From NCBI GenBank assembly GCA_964030475.1, contig CAXIPT010000001.1, positions 19,970,994 to 20,034,993 of the forward strand: a stretch of 64,000 nucleotides of DNA. The letters run 5' to 3'. The DNA comes from Tethya wilhelma. Taxonomy: Eukaryota > Porifera > Demospongiae > Tethyida > Tethyidae. Below are positions 11,456-23,042 of the stretch, piece by piece. A program made the position numbers and the translations under genes. Under the pieces are notes generated by a model. That model worked only from the letters and a program-made list of their open reading frames with translations, did not search any database and was not told where the DNA came from. Each line of letters starts with the position of its first letter. Position 1 is the first letter of the stretch.

Positions 11456-13131
11456 CGACTACCGTAACCCTCTGCACGTGCTACGCACGCGCCGAGGCTT
11501 AATAAATGTACGAGAGGGAAAATGGGAAGAGAGAAAATCTTGAGATCTAGTTGGGATTCAAACTTATTATATCTGATGCAGTGTGTACCTACATGTTGTT
11601 CAACATGCGACATTCGAGTGTCGCCTGTTCATATGTTGTTCAACATGCGACATTCGAGTGTCGCATGTTCATACAGTATGTGTACCTTTGGATGTTCTAG
11701 TGAGAGGGTTGTCATAGATAACGAGCTCCTTGAGTGAGGGCCACGACCCACAGGCTATCACTCCCTCTTCCGTCAATATCTGCAGAGAGAGAGAGAGACA
11801 CCAACTAATAGCACACACACAGATAGTGTATATAGATTCACCCCTTCTATGTGACAGTTATATAACTCACATTAGACAGAGTTATAATTCACATGTGATA
11901 CAGTTATATAGATCGGAAAATTTTCATTGTTAATATTAATTATTTGTTGTCGATAAACACAACGAAAATTTAATTTGTATGGCAATCCTTACCGAACCAT
12001 CGACAACAATGAAAATTAAACTACGCGAAAAATTAACAAGTGAAATATTTTACTCGCAAAAATATCCCAATCTACGGTAACTCACATGTGAAAGAGTTAT
12101 ACCTCACATTTGACTATAGGTAAAGGAATACTAAGACTAAGTCTTTAAGCAATAATTATTCATACAATGCTCACCAAGTTGTTCACCAGGCTCAGTGTCT
12201 CCAGGGCTGGAAAGGGTGCCATATTATCCTGCAGAGGAGCAGCAGCAGACGAAGACCCTCCTCTTTCTTCCACCACCATTACATCATCACTCCTACTATG
12301 GATCTCAATTACCTCAGGGGCACACTTATCACTGGGAGTGACCTGGCCGTGACTCTGAATGGGCTGACTGTGAAGAGGAGGTCTTCTCGATGAGTTTGAT
12401 AGCATCTGAGGAGCAGAGATGCTCGAATAGAGAGGATTTGTGAGCGACTTTATGGGAGTGCTTGGTGTCGATTTCGAAAGGACATTGTGTAATGATTGGG
12501 TCGTTTGTTTAGGGGCACCCACAGGATTGGCAATAGTGGGCGTGGTCTGTTGATCGAGAGGAAGTGCCGTGTTGGGTGGAGCTTGAGGTAGCCTGGCTTC
12601 GGATTTGAACACACTCGCAGTACCACCATCGTCTTCAATCGATACCATTGTGTTCAATTTTTCTTCTCCAATTAAAGGAGACAAGACATCAAGCATCGAC
12701 TGTTCATTCAACTCGACCGATTGTACAGGAGCAGCATTAGCTGTACCATCATAAGGGGCCTGAGTTCGGTCATCACCATTTTTTAACTGTTCGTGATGTG
12801 TCACTACGTCCTGGTTTTGATCAGCAGTGCTACCAGGAGAGGCTAGATCTACTGTGAGTTTGGAAGAGGTTGGTCGTGGGTGGTCTTGCTGCTGTTGGTG
12901 TTCTTGTGAGTGGGGCTGCTGTTTGAGTGGACTGGTCCCGAGGAGCTTCAGCTGGGGGATGGAGTAGATCTCATTGTTGTTCAAATTGAGATACTTGAGC
13001 CTGAGAGATAAACAAGAAGGGATTTTTAAAGACTAAAACAGAACACTGTGAGGATAATGCTTTTATGCATATCACATTAATTAACCCTTGGCGCGCTCAT
13101 GCGCAGCAAGGGTTACGGTAGTCGTTTTGTA

Positions 13132-13184
<53 letters not shown>

Positions 13185-14069
13185 GACAGATTTTTTCTGC
13201 ACTCTATATCTCAAGAACGGAAGGCCCAGTCTTCAAAAGCGGCACACCAAGGTAAAATAATCGATATTATCTAAAAAAATTACACGTAGCATTCAACAAA
13301 ACCTTGTAGTTCCTGAGATCTGAGGCTTTTCAGCCTCTCTGAACGCTAAGCTTCGAGGCCACACCCATTTCTTAGTGTGCGTTATTTAGAATAGACTAGT
13401 TTTCACTTGGCAGAAGGGTGTGTACCTGGTTCGTCTAATTTTGTTTCGTCTACTACTGTTTTCGTCTACTCTTTTTTCGTCTATTTTTTTTTCGTCTACT
13501 CCTGTTTTGTCTACTCAAATAATTGTAATAATACTATACTCTTATTAATAATGCTGTTTTGGCATGTTATAAGCATGTTTTTAATGAATCCAAGGCATGA
13601 CAGAGCTGATGATAGGCTGATGAACAACTTGATCACTGCCAGTCATATGTTTATATTATGTGAACTTGCCAGCTAGTAAAGTGCTAGTACTCTAACTATG
13701 ATCATTGTTAGTGACTCTGCATAGCCAGTCAGGCTGCCACTACTAGCCTCCTGGTCCGGCAGGGCATCGCCTGATCGGTCCTCATCAGTGGTTAAAATTA
13801 TCATGAGTAATTGTAGCTAGTATCCTCTGCTGGCTCCACTGTTACTGTACTGGAAGCTAGATTGTCATGTGTGACAATGTATTCTATTACTAGAGTGCCA
13901 AGGGTTAAGCACCTTGGTGCCTTCATTTTAAATGTATTGCTTCAATTGTCAAACTTACCTTCTCAAGCCGGCTAGAGTTGCAAATGTTGCTTGATCTGAA
14001 AGTTTGTTGTCGTCCAACCACAGCCGCTCAAGAGAGGGATAGCGAATCTCAAACGAGTCACTATAGTGT

Positions 14070-14145
<76 letters not shown>

Positions 14146-15437
14146 GTATGCATTAATGTATTGAAGCAGTGGATATACTGTACAAGGGATTCTTTTACTT
14201 CTCATTTGTAGGAAAAGGTCTCGACATTTCTACCGGTAGGGATACAAGGTTGTTACCTACACAAACACACAATTGAAAAAGGTACATGACAACTAGTTCA
14301 CTCATTTCCATGGATACACCAACACAATTATGCAAGGACAGTAAACAGGCACTCTCAGAAGTCCATCTTCTAGACAATTTCAATTGTTCATTCAAAGCTT
14401 AGAAAAAACTTTTATAGTACCACCTAAGGTAACATTGCTACTAAATACTCATTCATAGCCTCACAAAAATTGTCAAATTTAAGTCCGCTAATATTTTGGC
14501 CACCGTATATATATATGCATATATGCGTGCAAATCATCAAATATAAATTCAGCCTACCTACCTGTGAGATGAAGTTCTTTCAGTGATGGCAGCATCCCCA
14601 GTGACAGCAGACTCTGTCCACTGAGGTTGTTATAGGAGAGGTCCAGTCTCTGTAGCAACTTGAAGTCTCCAAACTCCACCTGGATGTCCATTATACCATT
14701 CAATGAAAGCTCGAGGTCCTGTAGTACTGGGAAGGTACTGAATGGCTCTGGAGGCAGGGATAAGCATAAAAATAATATGTGCCTCTAGTATACATGACAT
14801 TGTGCATTCTGATATCTTACCAAAAGGAAGATTGTTGTCTGAGGCATTGATATAAGCTACACTGTCAAACTCATGATAGTCTTCAGAGATACACTGTACA
14901 ATTAAGGAATTAAAACTTGCATGTCCGAATCAAGGTGACAACTTGACATACAATGATAGTGCTCTACACATACGTCTTGTAGTCCTGTGCCACTGACATT
15001 GCAGACACACAGGTCAGTTGGCTCCTCTACAAAGCAGTGGTTCAGAAGAAACTCCTTATCCAGGACCTTCTTTGCCACTCCACTCACCTCCCTGGTGTTA
15101 GTGGGAGGACGAATCACCTTTGAACCAGAAGCTACTCCACTTCCAGCTCTGACTGATGGCAAGAGAACTGCCTTTAGACGAGTTCTCTGGCTTGCCTGGT
15201 AAGCAGTGACCCATTCACCGCCTGCAAACAGCACATGACAAAATTGACAAAACCTCTAGATGTGCGTTATATAGAAAACTGCGTTGTTTGTGACTTAGTA
15301 TAAACTAAATCCGAATAAAACAATTTTTATTGATAAAACTTACTATCTCCACCCAAATGCTGCGTTAGCTTGCGCACTGGAAACCCAGAATATGATACAG
15401 GAGCCTGTTGAAGTTGCATCTTCGTGGTGGCAGCCAT
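8601..15437 (-). CDS. XRRA1: X-ray radiation resistance-associated protein 1 (LRR protein), about 15 exons
   Basis: Exons read on the minus strand: 15437-15344, 15221-14974, 14893-14821, 14747-14562, 14256-14199, 14060-13959, 13000-12175, 11779-11686, 10800-10743, 10680-10620, 10552-10244, 9976-9821, 9565-9432, 9178-8933 and 8750-8601. All have GT-AG borders. The product has about 930 residues. Its N-terminal half follows vertebrate XRRA1 in order: FLLNHC, then DLCVCNVSG, then YINASDNNLPFE, then the LRRs LQDLELSLNGI, LLQRLDLSYNNLS, LKELHLTGNNLVSLP, LERLWLDDNKLS, ATLAGLRRLKYL and LKELVIYDNPL. The large exon at 13000-12175 and the C-terminal third are low complexity and little conserved. Phases close from exon 1 to the exon ending at 10244 but not into the exon at 9976, where an N lies at 9988, so a small exon is probably missing. 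In vertebrates the gene is linked to the X-ray response; its molecular activity is not settled. Confidence 0.85.
10021..10061. repeat. (AC)n microsatellite
   Basis: A CA run in the XRRA1 intron, 33 bases from the N at 9988. Confidence 0.9.
10886..11498. mobile_element. TIR element, GCCTCGGCGC ends, in an XRRA1 intron
   Basis: A perfect 10-bp inverted repeat GCCTCGGCGC (10886-10895) and GCGCCGAGGC (11489-11498) bounds about 613 bases. The flanks are ATAA on the left and TTAA on the right, consistent with a TTAA target duplication carrying one mutation. The interior right half is homologous, in inverted orientation, to the element at 13085-13904: both share a GGTTACGGTAGTCG block next to a simple repeat and an AGCGCTCAGAG/CTGAACGCT-like block. 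No transposase frame is present, so it is non-autonomous. Confidence 0.6.
11413..11453. repeat. (AC)n microsatellite inside the TIR element
   Basis: A CA-dinucleotide run preceded by a short (GACA)n run. It lies at the same place as the (GTCT)n run in the related element at 13085-13904. Confidence 0.9.
11593..11672. repeat. Two tandem 40-bp units, each with two hairpins
   Basis: The unit occurs twice back to back (11593-11632 and 11633-11672) with a single change (tcgcc/tcgca). Each unit holds two palindromes, ATGTTGTTCAACAT and GCGACATTCGAGTGTCGC. It lies in an XRRA1 intron, close to the splice donor of the exon ending at 11686. Confidence 0.85.
13085..13904. mobile_element. Non-autonomous TTAA-flanked TIR element (piggyBac-like MITE) in an XRRA1 intron
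   Basis: TTAA at 13081-13084 is followed by CCCTTGGCGC, and the right end reads GTGCCAAGGG followed by TTAA at 13905-13908. Ends starting CCC inside a TTAA duplication are the hallmark of piggyBac-type elements. The interior of about 820 bases has a (GTCT)n run at 13132-13184 and a TTTCGTCTACT minisatellite at 13436-13515, with no transposase frame. It shares sequence with the element at 10886-11498. Confidence 0.7.
13436..13515. repeat. Degenerate TTTCGTCTACT minisatellite
   Basis: About five imperfect tandem copies of a unit of about 15 bases ending in TTCGTCTA(CT), inside the TTAA-flanked element. Confidence 0.7.
14071..14142. repeat. (AC)n microsatellite, about 35 units
   Basis: An uninterrupted CA run in the intron directly upstream of the XRRA1 exon that starts at 14060. 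It forms most of that intron's acceptor side. Confidence 0.95.
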
Positions 15438-15596
15438 TTTGTTTTCCAATTACCATGGAAACGACCCATTGAGCATGCTCAAACTAATTAGCCGGGGTCG
15501 TCACTTGGTTACCACTTTGAAGAAGAAGGAGGGGCTGAAAGAAACCGAGGGTGGACTCAAAGAACGACCGACATTGCTCGAGTTAGGACCGCAGTC
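15438..15596. promoter_or_regulatory. Bidirectional promoter of XRRA1 and BTBD19 with an RFX X-box-like site
   Basis: The two start codons face away from each other across only 159 bases. ATTACCATGGAAAC at 15449-15462 fits the RFX X-box pattern RYYNYY-N(1-3)-RRNRAC at every position. RFX sites are typical of ciliary genes in animals. The motif match is seen; regulation by RFX is inferred. Confidence 0.5.
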
Positions 15597-16946
15597 ATGG
15601 AGCCAGATGGACAGAAGAGCGCCACGAAGAGTGCTCTTTGTGTTGGGGATCCAGATTCCTTTGCATCTGAAATGATAAAGATGATAAACGACAAAGAATT
15701 CAGGTCAGTGTTTGAAAGATGGTCTCAATGTTTACTATATATCTAGGTATCAAATAATCTCTTGCCCAAAAGCCTGTAACCTAGAGGAGTTATAAGGCCT
15801 ACAGTTCACCAAATAACTTACATGTGGACCTTTATCTTTCTATTCGTACAGTGATATTCGATTTGTAGTTGGAGAAGAGCGTCAGGCCATTTACGCTCAC
15901 AAGTGTCTCCTAGCTGCAAGATGTGAAGTATTTAAAGCCATGTTTGCTGTACAGAAAGGAGAAACGAACACTTCAGGAACTCCTCTAGTTCTATCAGACA
16001 TCAAACCTTCGATATTTTTAGCAGTACTAGAGTTCATTTACACAAACTGTAGCAGTCTTTCCACTGATATGGTCATCGACGTCTTAGCTGCTTCCATAGA
16101 GTATGGTCTTGATGGACTGACCAAGGTATACAGTTAACTATGACTATGTAACAGTATGATGTTTATTGGTCTGTATTTGCATCTCTGTGTACAGTTGTGT
16201 GTTCGTTTCATGAGGGAATCAATTGCTGTGGAAACAGTCTGTGAATTTGTTCAAGCTGCACTCACCTACCAGCAGACGACTCTTCAAGAGGAGTGTCTAG
16301 CATTCATTGAACACAACACAGAGGTATATGCATTCTACACCAAGTATGAAAGTGTGTATGATGTTTTTAACTTTGTCATTTTTGCTTTAGGATGTCTTCA
16401 AAAGTAGAGGGTTCAATGAACTCTCAGAGGATGCATTGGCATTTGTCTTGAGGTCAGACAACCTAAACATGGATGAGGCAGCTATCCTCGATAAAGCAAC
16501 AGAATGGGCTACAGTCAATTCAGTACGTACCGTGCGCTCAATACACACACCTAATGCTCACTAGCTTCAATGTGTGTATGTGTCAACTTCTTAAAAATAG
16601 GTGGTAACAGGTTCTACTTTGAAAGAAGTGTCTCGTAATGTCATCAGTAACATCCGGTTCCCTCTTCTTGATCCTGAGAAGCTAAAAGAAGTCGAAAAGG
16701 AAAACACCAAAAAGGCATACTACATACCAGTAAGCACTCATTTTCATATGCTTGGCTTTTCTACATACGTAACTGAATATTTCCATGACTTATTTTTGAC
16801 TACGTATATAGGTTAGCCTTATATCAGGAGCATGGAAGTTTCATGCTCTCAAACAAGTTGATCCTGCTGACCCACAGACCAGGCCACGTGCAGGCACACA
16901 GCCCAGGGAGTCTCTTAGATGTCTGGGCCTTGCTCCGAGAGACTAG
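15597..16946 (+). CDS. BTBD19: BTB/POZ domain-containing protein 19
   Basis: Six exons: 15597-15703, 15852-16125, 16195-16323, 16391-16522, 16601-16729 and 16812-16946. All have GT-AG borders and phases that close. The protein begins MEPDGQK. It has a BTB domain (DIRFVVGEERQAIYAHKCLLAARC, split between exons 1 and 2, then LAVLEFIYTN), a BACK-like part (VCEFVQAALTYQQTTLQEECLAFIE in pieces, then SRGFNELSEDAL and VLRSDNL) and the family's C-terminal signature (GAWKFHAL, then TQPRESLRCLGL). These match vertebrate BTBD19 from end to end. No Kelch repeats follow. BTB-BACK proteins usually dimerise and many serve as Cullin-3 adaptors; for BTBD19 this is inference. It runs convergent to the SYD-1-like gene, 206 bases away. 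Confidence 0.9.
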
Positions 16947-17152
16947 AACTGTAAGACGTACATGCACCAATGGTATCAACTATGCTTCAATACGGTTACA
17001 TATACTACTATATGTCAGTCTGTTTCAAAGGCATGCTTCAACAGTATGATTATACAAAGCCACTTTTATGTACAATTCCATTAAAGTTATCATTTTATGT
17101 CAAACATATTACGTATGTGTAACAATTTTAGAATTACAACAAAAATGTTATT
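16947..17152. other. Convergent 3' flanks of BTBD19 and the SYD-1-like gene
   Basis: Non-coding; it contains ATTAAA near 17079, usable as the poly(A) signal of BTBD19. Confidence 0.5.
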
Positions 17153-20132
17153 TTAAACCTTGTGCATAATATAAGGAGAACTCTCTATCTTTCTCAGTGA
17201 CAATAAAATCTCTATAGCTTTTGCCTGTGAGTCATAATCCTCAGCAAACTCAGCACTACACATACTAGTATTCTTGTCCACATTGCAAGCTGGAGTGAGC
17301 AACAGAGGTCCAAAGATTTGTGAGATTTTCTCAACAGTGAGTCCATTGTTACTGCTGTACAGACAGGCATGTTTGAAGTGCTGCAACAAGAGTTGCAAAG
17401 TCGAAATAACTTCATCAGGGAGACAATCAATAAATCCCTTCATCACATCTCCACCAACTTTGGCAGCATTTTCCATGCTAGCTGTCTCAGTTATGTTCAA
17501 GCTGATGTCATTAGTGAGTAGTGGTTCGGGAAGATTGCGAAAGAAGTCTTTGAGCACTCCAGTGAAAGCATGGACTGATAGCTGGGAAACTACTGCTTTT
17601 ACTTCAGCCTGTTTCTTGGTCTGACTTAAACAGACTTGCAATGCTTCATTTTTGCTCGATTCCGAAACACACAACTCATAGAGTCCAGGCTCTCTTAGCC
17701 CATGCTGCTCAATGATGGCAATGCACTGTTCTACTACTAGCGGATACTCGGAAGAATTTGGACTGGTGTTGACATAGTCTTCAAACGTGGCACAGCTGAA
17801 GAGGCTGGTTTCAGAACTCATTCTCTTTACAAACACAGGCATTGGTTGGTATTCCAGGGATAGAGTTACTTTACCCAGTGGATTGGCAGTCAAGTTGAGT
17901 TCATGGACCGGACTCTCCTTTAAAGCGTCTTGACCAAACAAATCTGTAAACTGGACAGCCTTTTCTAATATTTCTTCCTCGTTCTTGTAGAGTCTTATTA
18001 TAGCACCCTTATTGTTTCGCAGATCAATGTGAAAGGGATCCAATTCTTCTCCTAGACTTTGTTCCAAACTGCTTTCACTGCATTTGAAGATGTGCCTGAC
18101 TCGTAGAACAGAATCAACAGCTATTGTACATGAAAAAGTGTCTCTCTTTCCACTTAGACTTGAACCTGTGCTTTCATCCAGACCATAAATTGTAGCTGCA
18201 AGCATCCCAGAGAAAACTAAATCGGACTCTTTGTCTAGTGAGTGATCTTCTCGGCTTGAATTTTCCTGACTCGGCAAGCTAGGTTGTGTGGTATTGTTAA
18301 GATCGGCCAAATCAATCAAGGGTAAGCTACTATTGCTCTCATCTTGCTCGGCTGAGGGAGGTGGCATGCTGGGCAGAGGTGGAGGAAGGGAATCGGGAGG
18401 CTCTTCATCAGAATCATCGTCAATGTTGAGGTGAAATGGAGGAAGAGGGGGAGGCTCACTCTCCGAGTGCGTGTCTGCATTTTCGTCATCATCATCATCA
18501 GATTCTAGTTTGAGAATGCTACTAATGTCGAGAGAAGTTGTAGTCTCTTCGTTGGTGACATTGGTCAGGTTCAACTCGTGGCTGCTAGATTTACCCTCAG
18601 CTGGGTTACTTTCATCAGCTGTCTTATCTTCGACATTGCTCTCATCAGCCGGAGGTGGGGGTGGTGGCTTGAATGTTGGTGGTGCATCGAAGCTGATGTG
18701 TCTACCATTCATATCTTCCATGTCGAGACTACTTTCTTGGGCATCTTCTTTTGAATCATTTAGTTGAAGCGAGTCTGAATCATTCGGTAGAGGTGATTCA
18801 GCTTCTTGTTGAGTTGAAGCTGAAGTGTCCAGTTTTCGATGAAGTACTGGTGTTGATGAAGCAATTGGTGGGTGTTCTGACTCATGCTGTTCCTTGTTAT
18901 CCTCCCAACCGGTGATGTTGTGTTCCATACTTGGTGTTTTTGACTCTGAGGAAGCTGCGACTGCTATTTTTTCGTAAGTGGGACTGGTATGTACCTGTGG
19001 CTTATCGAGCTTTGTATCTTCAACATTCTCTTCATTTTTCTCATCATCAAATTCGATGTCTTCGTACGAATTGCCCAGTTTTATACCCGTATCAAAAGAG
19101 CTTGTAGCTGTGGATTTCTGATGTTCACTAGTTGTTTGTGGCTGTTCATCTGGGTGTATCTCAACAGTAGTTGTTGTGGCAGGTGTGGAAGTAGTGAGTG
19201 GCTCCAATTTGATATCCTCGTACGGATTACCCAACCTTACTTCACCATTATCAGAGAGTGAATCACTATTCTGTCTCATGGCTATCTTCTCGGCATAGCT
19301 AGAAGTCCTTCGAACGGTTGCCACAGGTTTCGGCGTACGTTTTTGCATTCGAGTCGAAAACGTCCGAACGAGAGTCACAGAAGTAAGTATCTTGATAGTG
19401 AGCACCATCTTCTTCACGTATTGCATAATGACGACCACATCGTCCAGGGATAGCTTGCTGACATCCACACTGTTCACTTTGATAATCTCGTCCCCTACGT
19501 GAAGGAGGCCGTTGACTTCAACCAAACTACCTAGGTTGATTCTCGACACAAAGATTCCGTCTTTTCTCATCCAACCGTCACCTTGGCGAATGTAAAAACC
19601 GAGACTCTTTCCTGGTTCACGTTTTATCTCCACGGTCCTTGTGGTGAATGATCCAGAGTCGTCGTGTTGCTCACGGATTCCAGCTATTCTTCTAAAGGAG
19701 CCTTCCACGAGCGAAATTTCGAGCTTCTTGCCCGACTTGAGTGTGATTTGGCTTGTCTTGCTGCCTCTCTTTGAGAAATCTTTGTCTTTGAGATCTTCGA
19801 CCTGTATTGGAAGGAATCTATGAATACCAATGGTCAACACGTACTGTTTACTATGACATATATTATACAGCAGTATATAGCTGCATGTATTTTGGCATTT
19901 TTGTGTACAATGAGCGTATGTGCTATTATTATACCTTTCCTCTTACAACTGTATTGTCTTTGTCAACTGCATTGATCTGACTCAGGATCTTTGGAGGCAA
20001 CCTATGAAGTCGTTCGACATCAAACTCTGGAATCTCAAACTTCTGCTTGATCACCGACTCTCTGCTTCCTTCAGGAGGCAGCACAGGTAAGGCTCGTCTT
20101 TTACTTTTTACGCTAGAGCTAGATAATGCCAT
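17153..20132 (-). CDS. SYD-1-like PDZ / C2 / RhoGAP protein, 948 aa
   Basis: Two exons, 20132-19935 (66 codons) and 19801-17153, join in phase. The N terminus is basic, with an ALPVLPPEG stretch. A PDZ domain lies at residues about 120-210 (KSLGFYIRQGDGW carboxylate loop, then HVGDEIIKVNSVDV). Then come an acidic, proline-rich disordered region (about 220-590), a C2-like domain (about 600-730) and a RhoGAP domain (about 745-930: GVLKDFFRNLPEPLL, then KISQIFGPLLL). PDZ-C2-RhoGAP in this order is the plan of SYD-1/RhoGAP100F. The Arg finger expected in the GLYR element is absent: the sequence reads EPGLYELCVSES at about 17670-17700, so GAP catalysis is doubtful, as reported for C. elegans SYD-1. 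In bilaterians SYD-1 organises presynaptic sites; in a nerveless animal its job must differ. Confidence 0.75.
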
Positions 20133-21048
20133 GGTGTCTCATATGTACCTCTCTCTCTATTGACATTGTGTATGTGTTAGGTTAAATAGTATAAACTTAA
20201 TAAGTAGTCCAGCAGTAAACCACACCTCTCTAAACAGAACAGTTTCAACTATACAGTTCTCACAAAAATCTATGGATTGAAACACATTTCGGGTTTTGAA
20301 TATGACAATATACTTTAATGCACACATGCATTTCCATTTACCTGTCTATTGACCCCGACTGGAAGCTGTTCCAGAGTAAGGTTGTTTACTCACACCATAC
20401 GATTTGCACCTTGTACTCCTCCACTCGCCTCACTTGAGCCCCACCCCCTTTTTACTTGGTACTGGAATGGGATTCCCTCATGCACGTGGATCAGGAACGG
20501 GACACCCTCAAACTAAAAGAGCTAAAATTCTTTTTTTTTCCCCTTGAAGTTTCCTCCAGTAAGTATTTAATAAATTAATATGATGTATTTGTGGTATTGT
20601 AGCAAAGGCAAAGACGTACCAGTTGATGTGGGTATATCAAATATCCTTCCATCTGCAGGTACCATGATAATGGAATTCATAGTCCCTATGTGCTGGTCAA
20701 CTTGTAAAGGAAAAGGTCTCCTAGAGTTTATCTTATCCATCTAGCTTGGACCAGCAAGGTGCCAACAGTGCGGTTCCATTGCTGATAATTGTGGTAGCAT
20801 TTGCAGTAAACAAGCTAGTCAACAATTTAATGCATGCAGTACAAAGCTGATACAGCGACTTCAAGTGCAGCTGCATCAGGACATTCAAGGGAGTATCCAA
20901 ATTCAATAAAGCCATGCACTCAATCAATGCATATAAGCTGACCAAATTTGATATCTGCTGTAGTGGACCCACGTACCTTTACTCAATCTATGTTCTCTAT
21001 GTACGTGGTATGCATATATTGCATTTCACTTACTTTGTTTGTAGCCTG

Positions 21049-21133
<85 letters not shown>

Positions 21134-21254
21134 NNNNNNNNTGTGTGTGTGTGTGTGTGTCTCCATTTGTATCACATAATTTTATGCGCATGTTTGTAAT
21201 TTTGTTGTCGTGTAGCTCGCTAATAGTAAAACTATAGCCGAAGAGACTTCTAGG
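20133..21254. other. Intergenic region upstream of the SYD-1-like gene
   Basis: Non-coding as far as I can see. It ends in a long (TG)n run at 21051-21160 that contains eight N. Confidence 0.5.
21051..21160. repeat. (TG)n microsatellite with an assembly gap
   Basis: The TG run is interrupted by eight N at 21134-21141, so its true length is unknown. Confidence 0.95.
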
Positions 21255-21301
21255 CGCCAGACGAGAGTGCTCCTCTTGTAAGAGCTGCCAAAAATCTTGC
21301 A

Positions 21302-22988
21302 ATGGGCACTATAATCCTCAGCACCTTGCCAAATTTCTCCATTACGAAAACAAGGAAGAAACATCGTGACACAATGCCATCACTAATGGCTGGATTATTA
21401 GTGGAACAAATCAAAGTATGTAGCTATATACCTTAACATACATACTATATTGTACTATAATTATTATAGTCAGCTTTCCCCTATAGAGTTATAAGCTATG
21501 TACAGTGAGTCAGGTCCTACAGTTGCTTAATGTATGATAAGTATGTTGCAAAGATTGGGTTTGTTGAGTGCCTGTGTGATTGTGTTGTTTCTCCAATAAT
21601 CCGTTTTACTATGTGTTGTATTGTTTGCTAATGGCTGGCACATGCCTTGCATGCTGCCACTGATTGGACCTCTTTTGTTCTAGAAATTGCAAATCCGGCT
21701 TCAAAACACGTACGGCACAAACACAGCACTCTAGCTATTGGTAACAATTATCTTAGTATCTATTATGAACTCTATATAATGTAGAATGTTTATAGTCTTG
21801 TGTGTTTTGTGCATGTGTGTTTACGATATCAAAATACTTTGTGTTCATGTGAGGTCTCCTTAAAACAATCTGCAGGTGTGCCAACCCATTGTGGTCATTG
21901 TCCTCATGGGAGAGTTGGATGGCTTTTGTGGCTTTTACTGGAAAACCGATCAATAATTTTGTGATTACAGATTGATTGTTTTGTGGCCAAGTATCTATCT
22001 GTGTATGCATACACACATGCACCAGACCTAGTCCTATGTAGCCCTAGGAGCTTGCTTGCATGGGAACGAGGCTGTAATGTTTATACTAGTGCCTAGTTAC
22101 ATGGACGAGTGTATTACTATAATGCACCACTTTAGCAATGATACGATTCCTCGATTTTTAAGACATTATTTGTTCATGTGCACTCAACCTAATTGCCATG
22201 CATGCATGCTCCATTAAAATCAACTCAGCCCTGCATACCCATGCATACATGCATGTATAGCTGGACATATTTCTTGAATGCCTGCACGAATGCTTCTTAA
22301 TTGTGGCTCAGTTTTTTGGCTACATTAACGTAATACTCATGTGGGTAGACTCATGCATGACCAGTCTTCAAATTCATTCTTCTAGATCTGCATAATTCTG
22401 TAATTAAGAAGCTTAAGTTAAAAGGGAAAAAGCGAGTGCTTCTTAATGGTGACTCAGTTTTGGGTAGATTAACATTCTCATAATATTATGTGGGTCGATT
22501 TGTGACTATGCAGTCTTCAGATTCATTCCTTTGCTAGTCTAGTTGTACCTTTAAACCCTGCAGCTATGTAGAAATTTTGTCTTTCGGTGTTCGAAAAAAT
22601 GAGACTGACTGTTACTAAGGGATGCACGGGAATACACTAAATGCACGACATACCTCCTACAATTAGCACGCATTACTGCAGCCAAACAAAACCTAATGAA
22701 CACTTTATACGATCTCAATGGATTGTTATTGACAAAAAAGGAACAATTGGCTTTGCCGCATTTTCTTAAAATTATTTATAGGTATAGTACCATTGCATAC
22801 TCATTGTAATTGGCTTAAAACTGATAGGTGTATTCATTTCTATGAGTCTCCATGGTATCCAGGCTGAGCAGCTGTTGCTGCAATTGATCCTTGATTAGGG
22901 ACAGAGATAGGAAGCTATGTGAAGCAATTAGGGAAGACTTAGAGTGTACTATGCTATGTGTGCTCTTTGAGGATTTCGGTGGATGGAT

Positions 22989-23042
<54 letters not shown>

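Noticed and set aside
13955..14211. Open frames of 60-77 codons rich in Cys-Val or Thr-His
   Set aside because: They are translations of (TG)n/(CA)n microsatellites. The same applies to frames near 21.0, 24.6, 25.4, 27.2, 28.1, 30.2, 32.6, 47.0 and 59.8 kb.
20733..20972. Minus-strand frame of 79 codons rich in Leu
   Set aside because: No recognisable homology, no splice context, and a similar open stretch on the other strand; likely chance.
21302..21415. First candidate exon as part of a known adhesion protein
   Set aside because: A faint likeness of the preceding residues to helical cytoskeletal proteins is too short to support a name.
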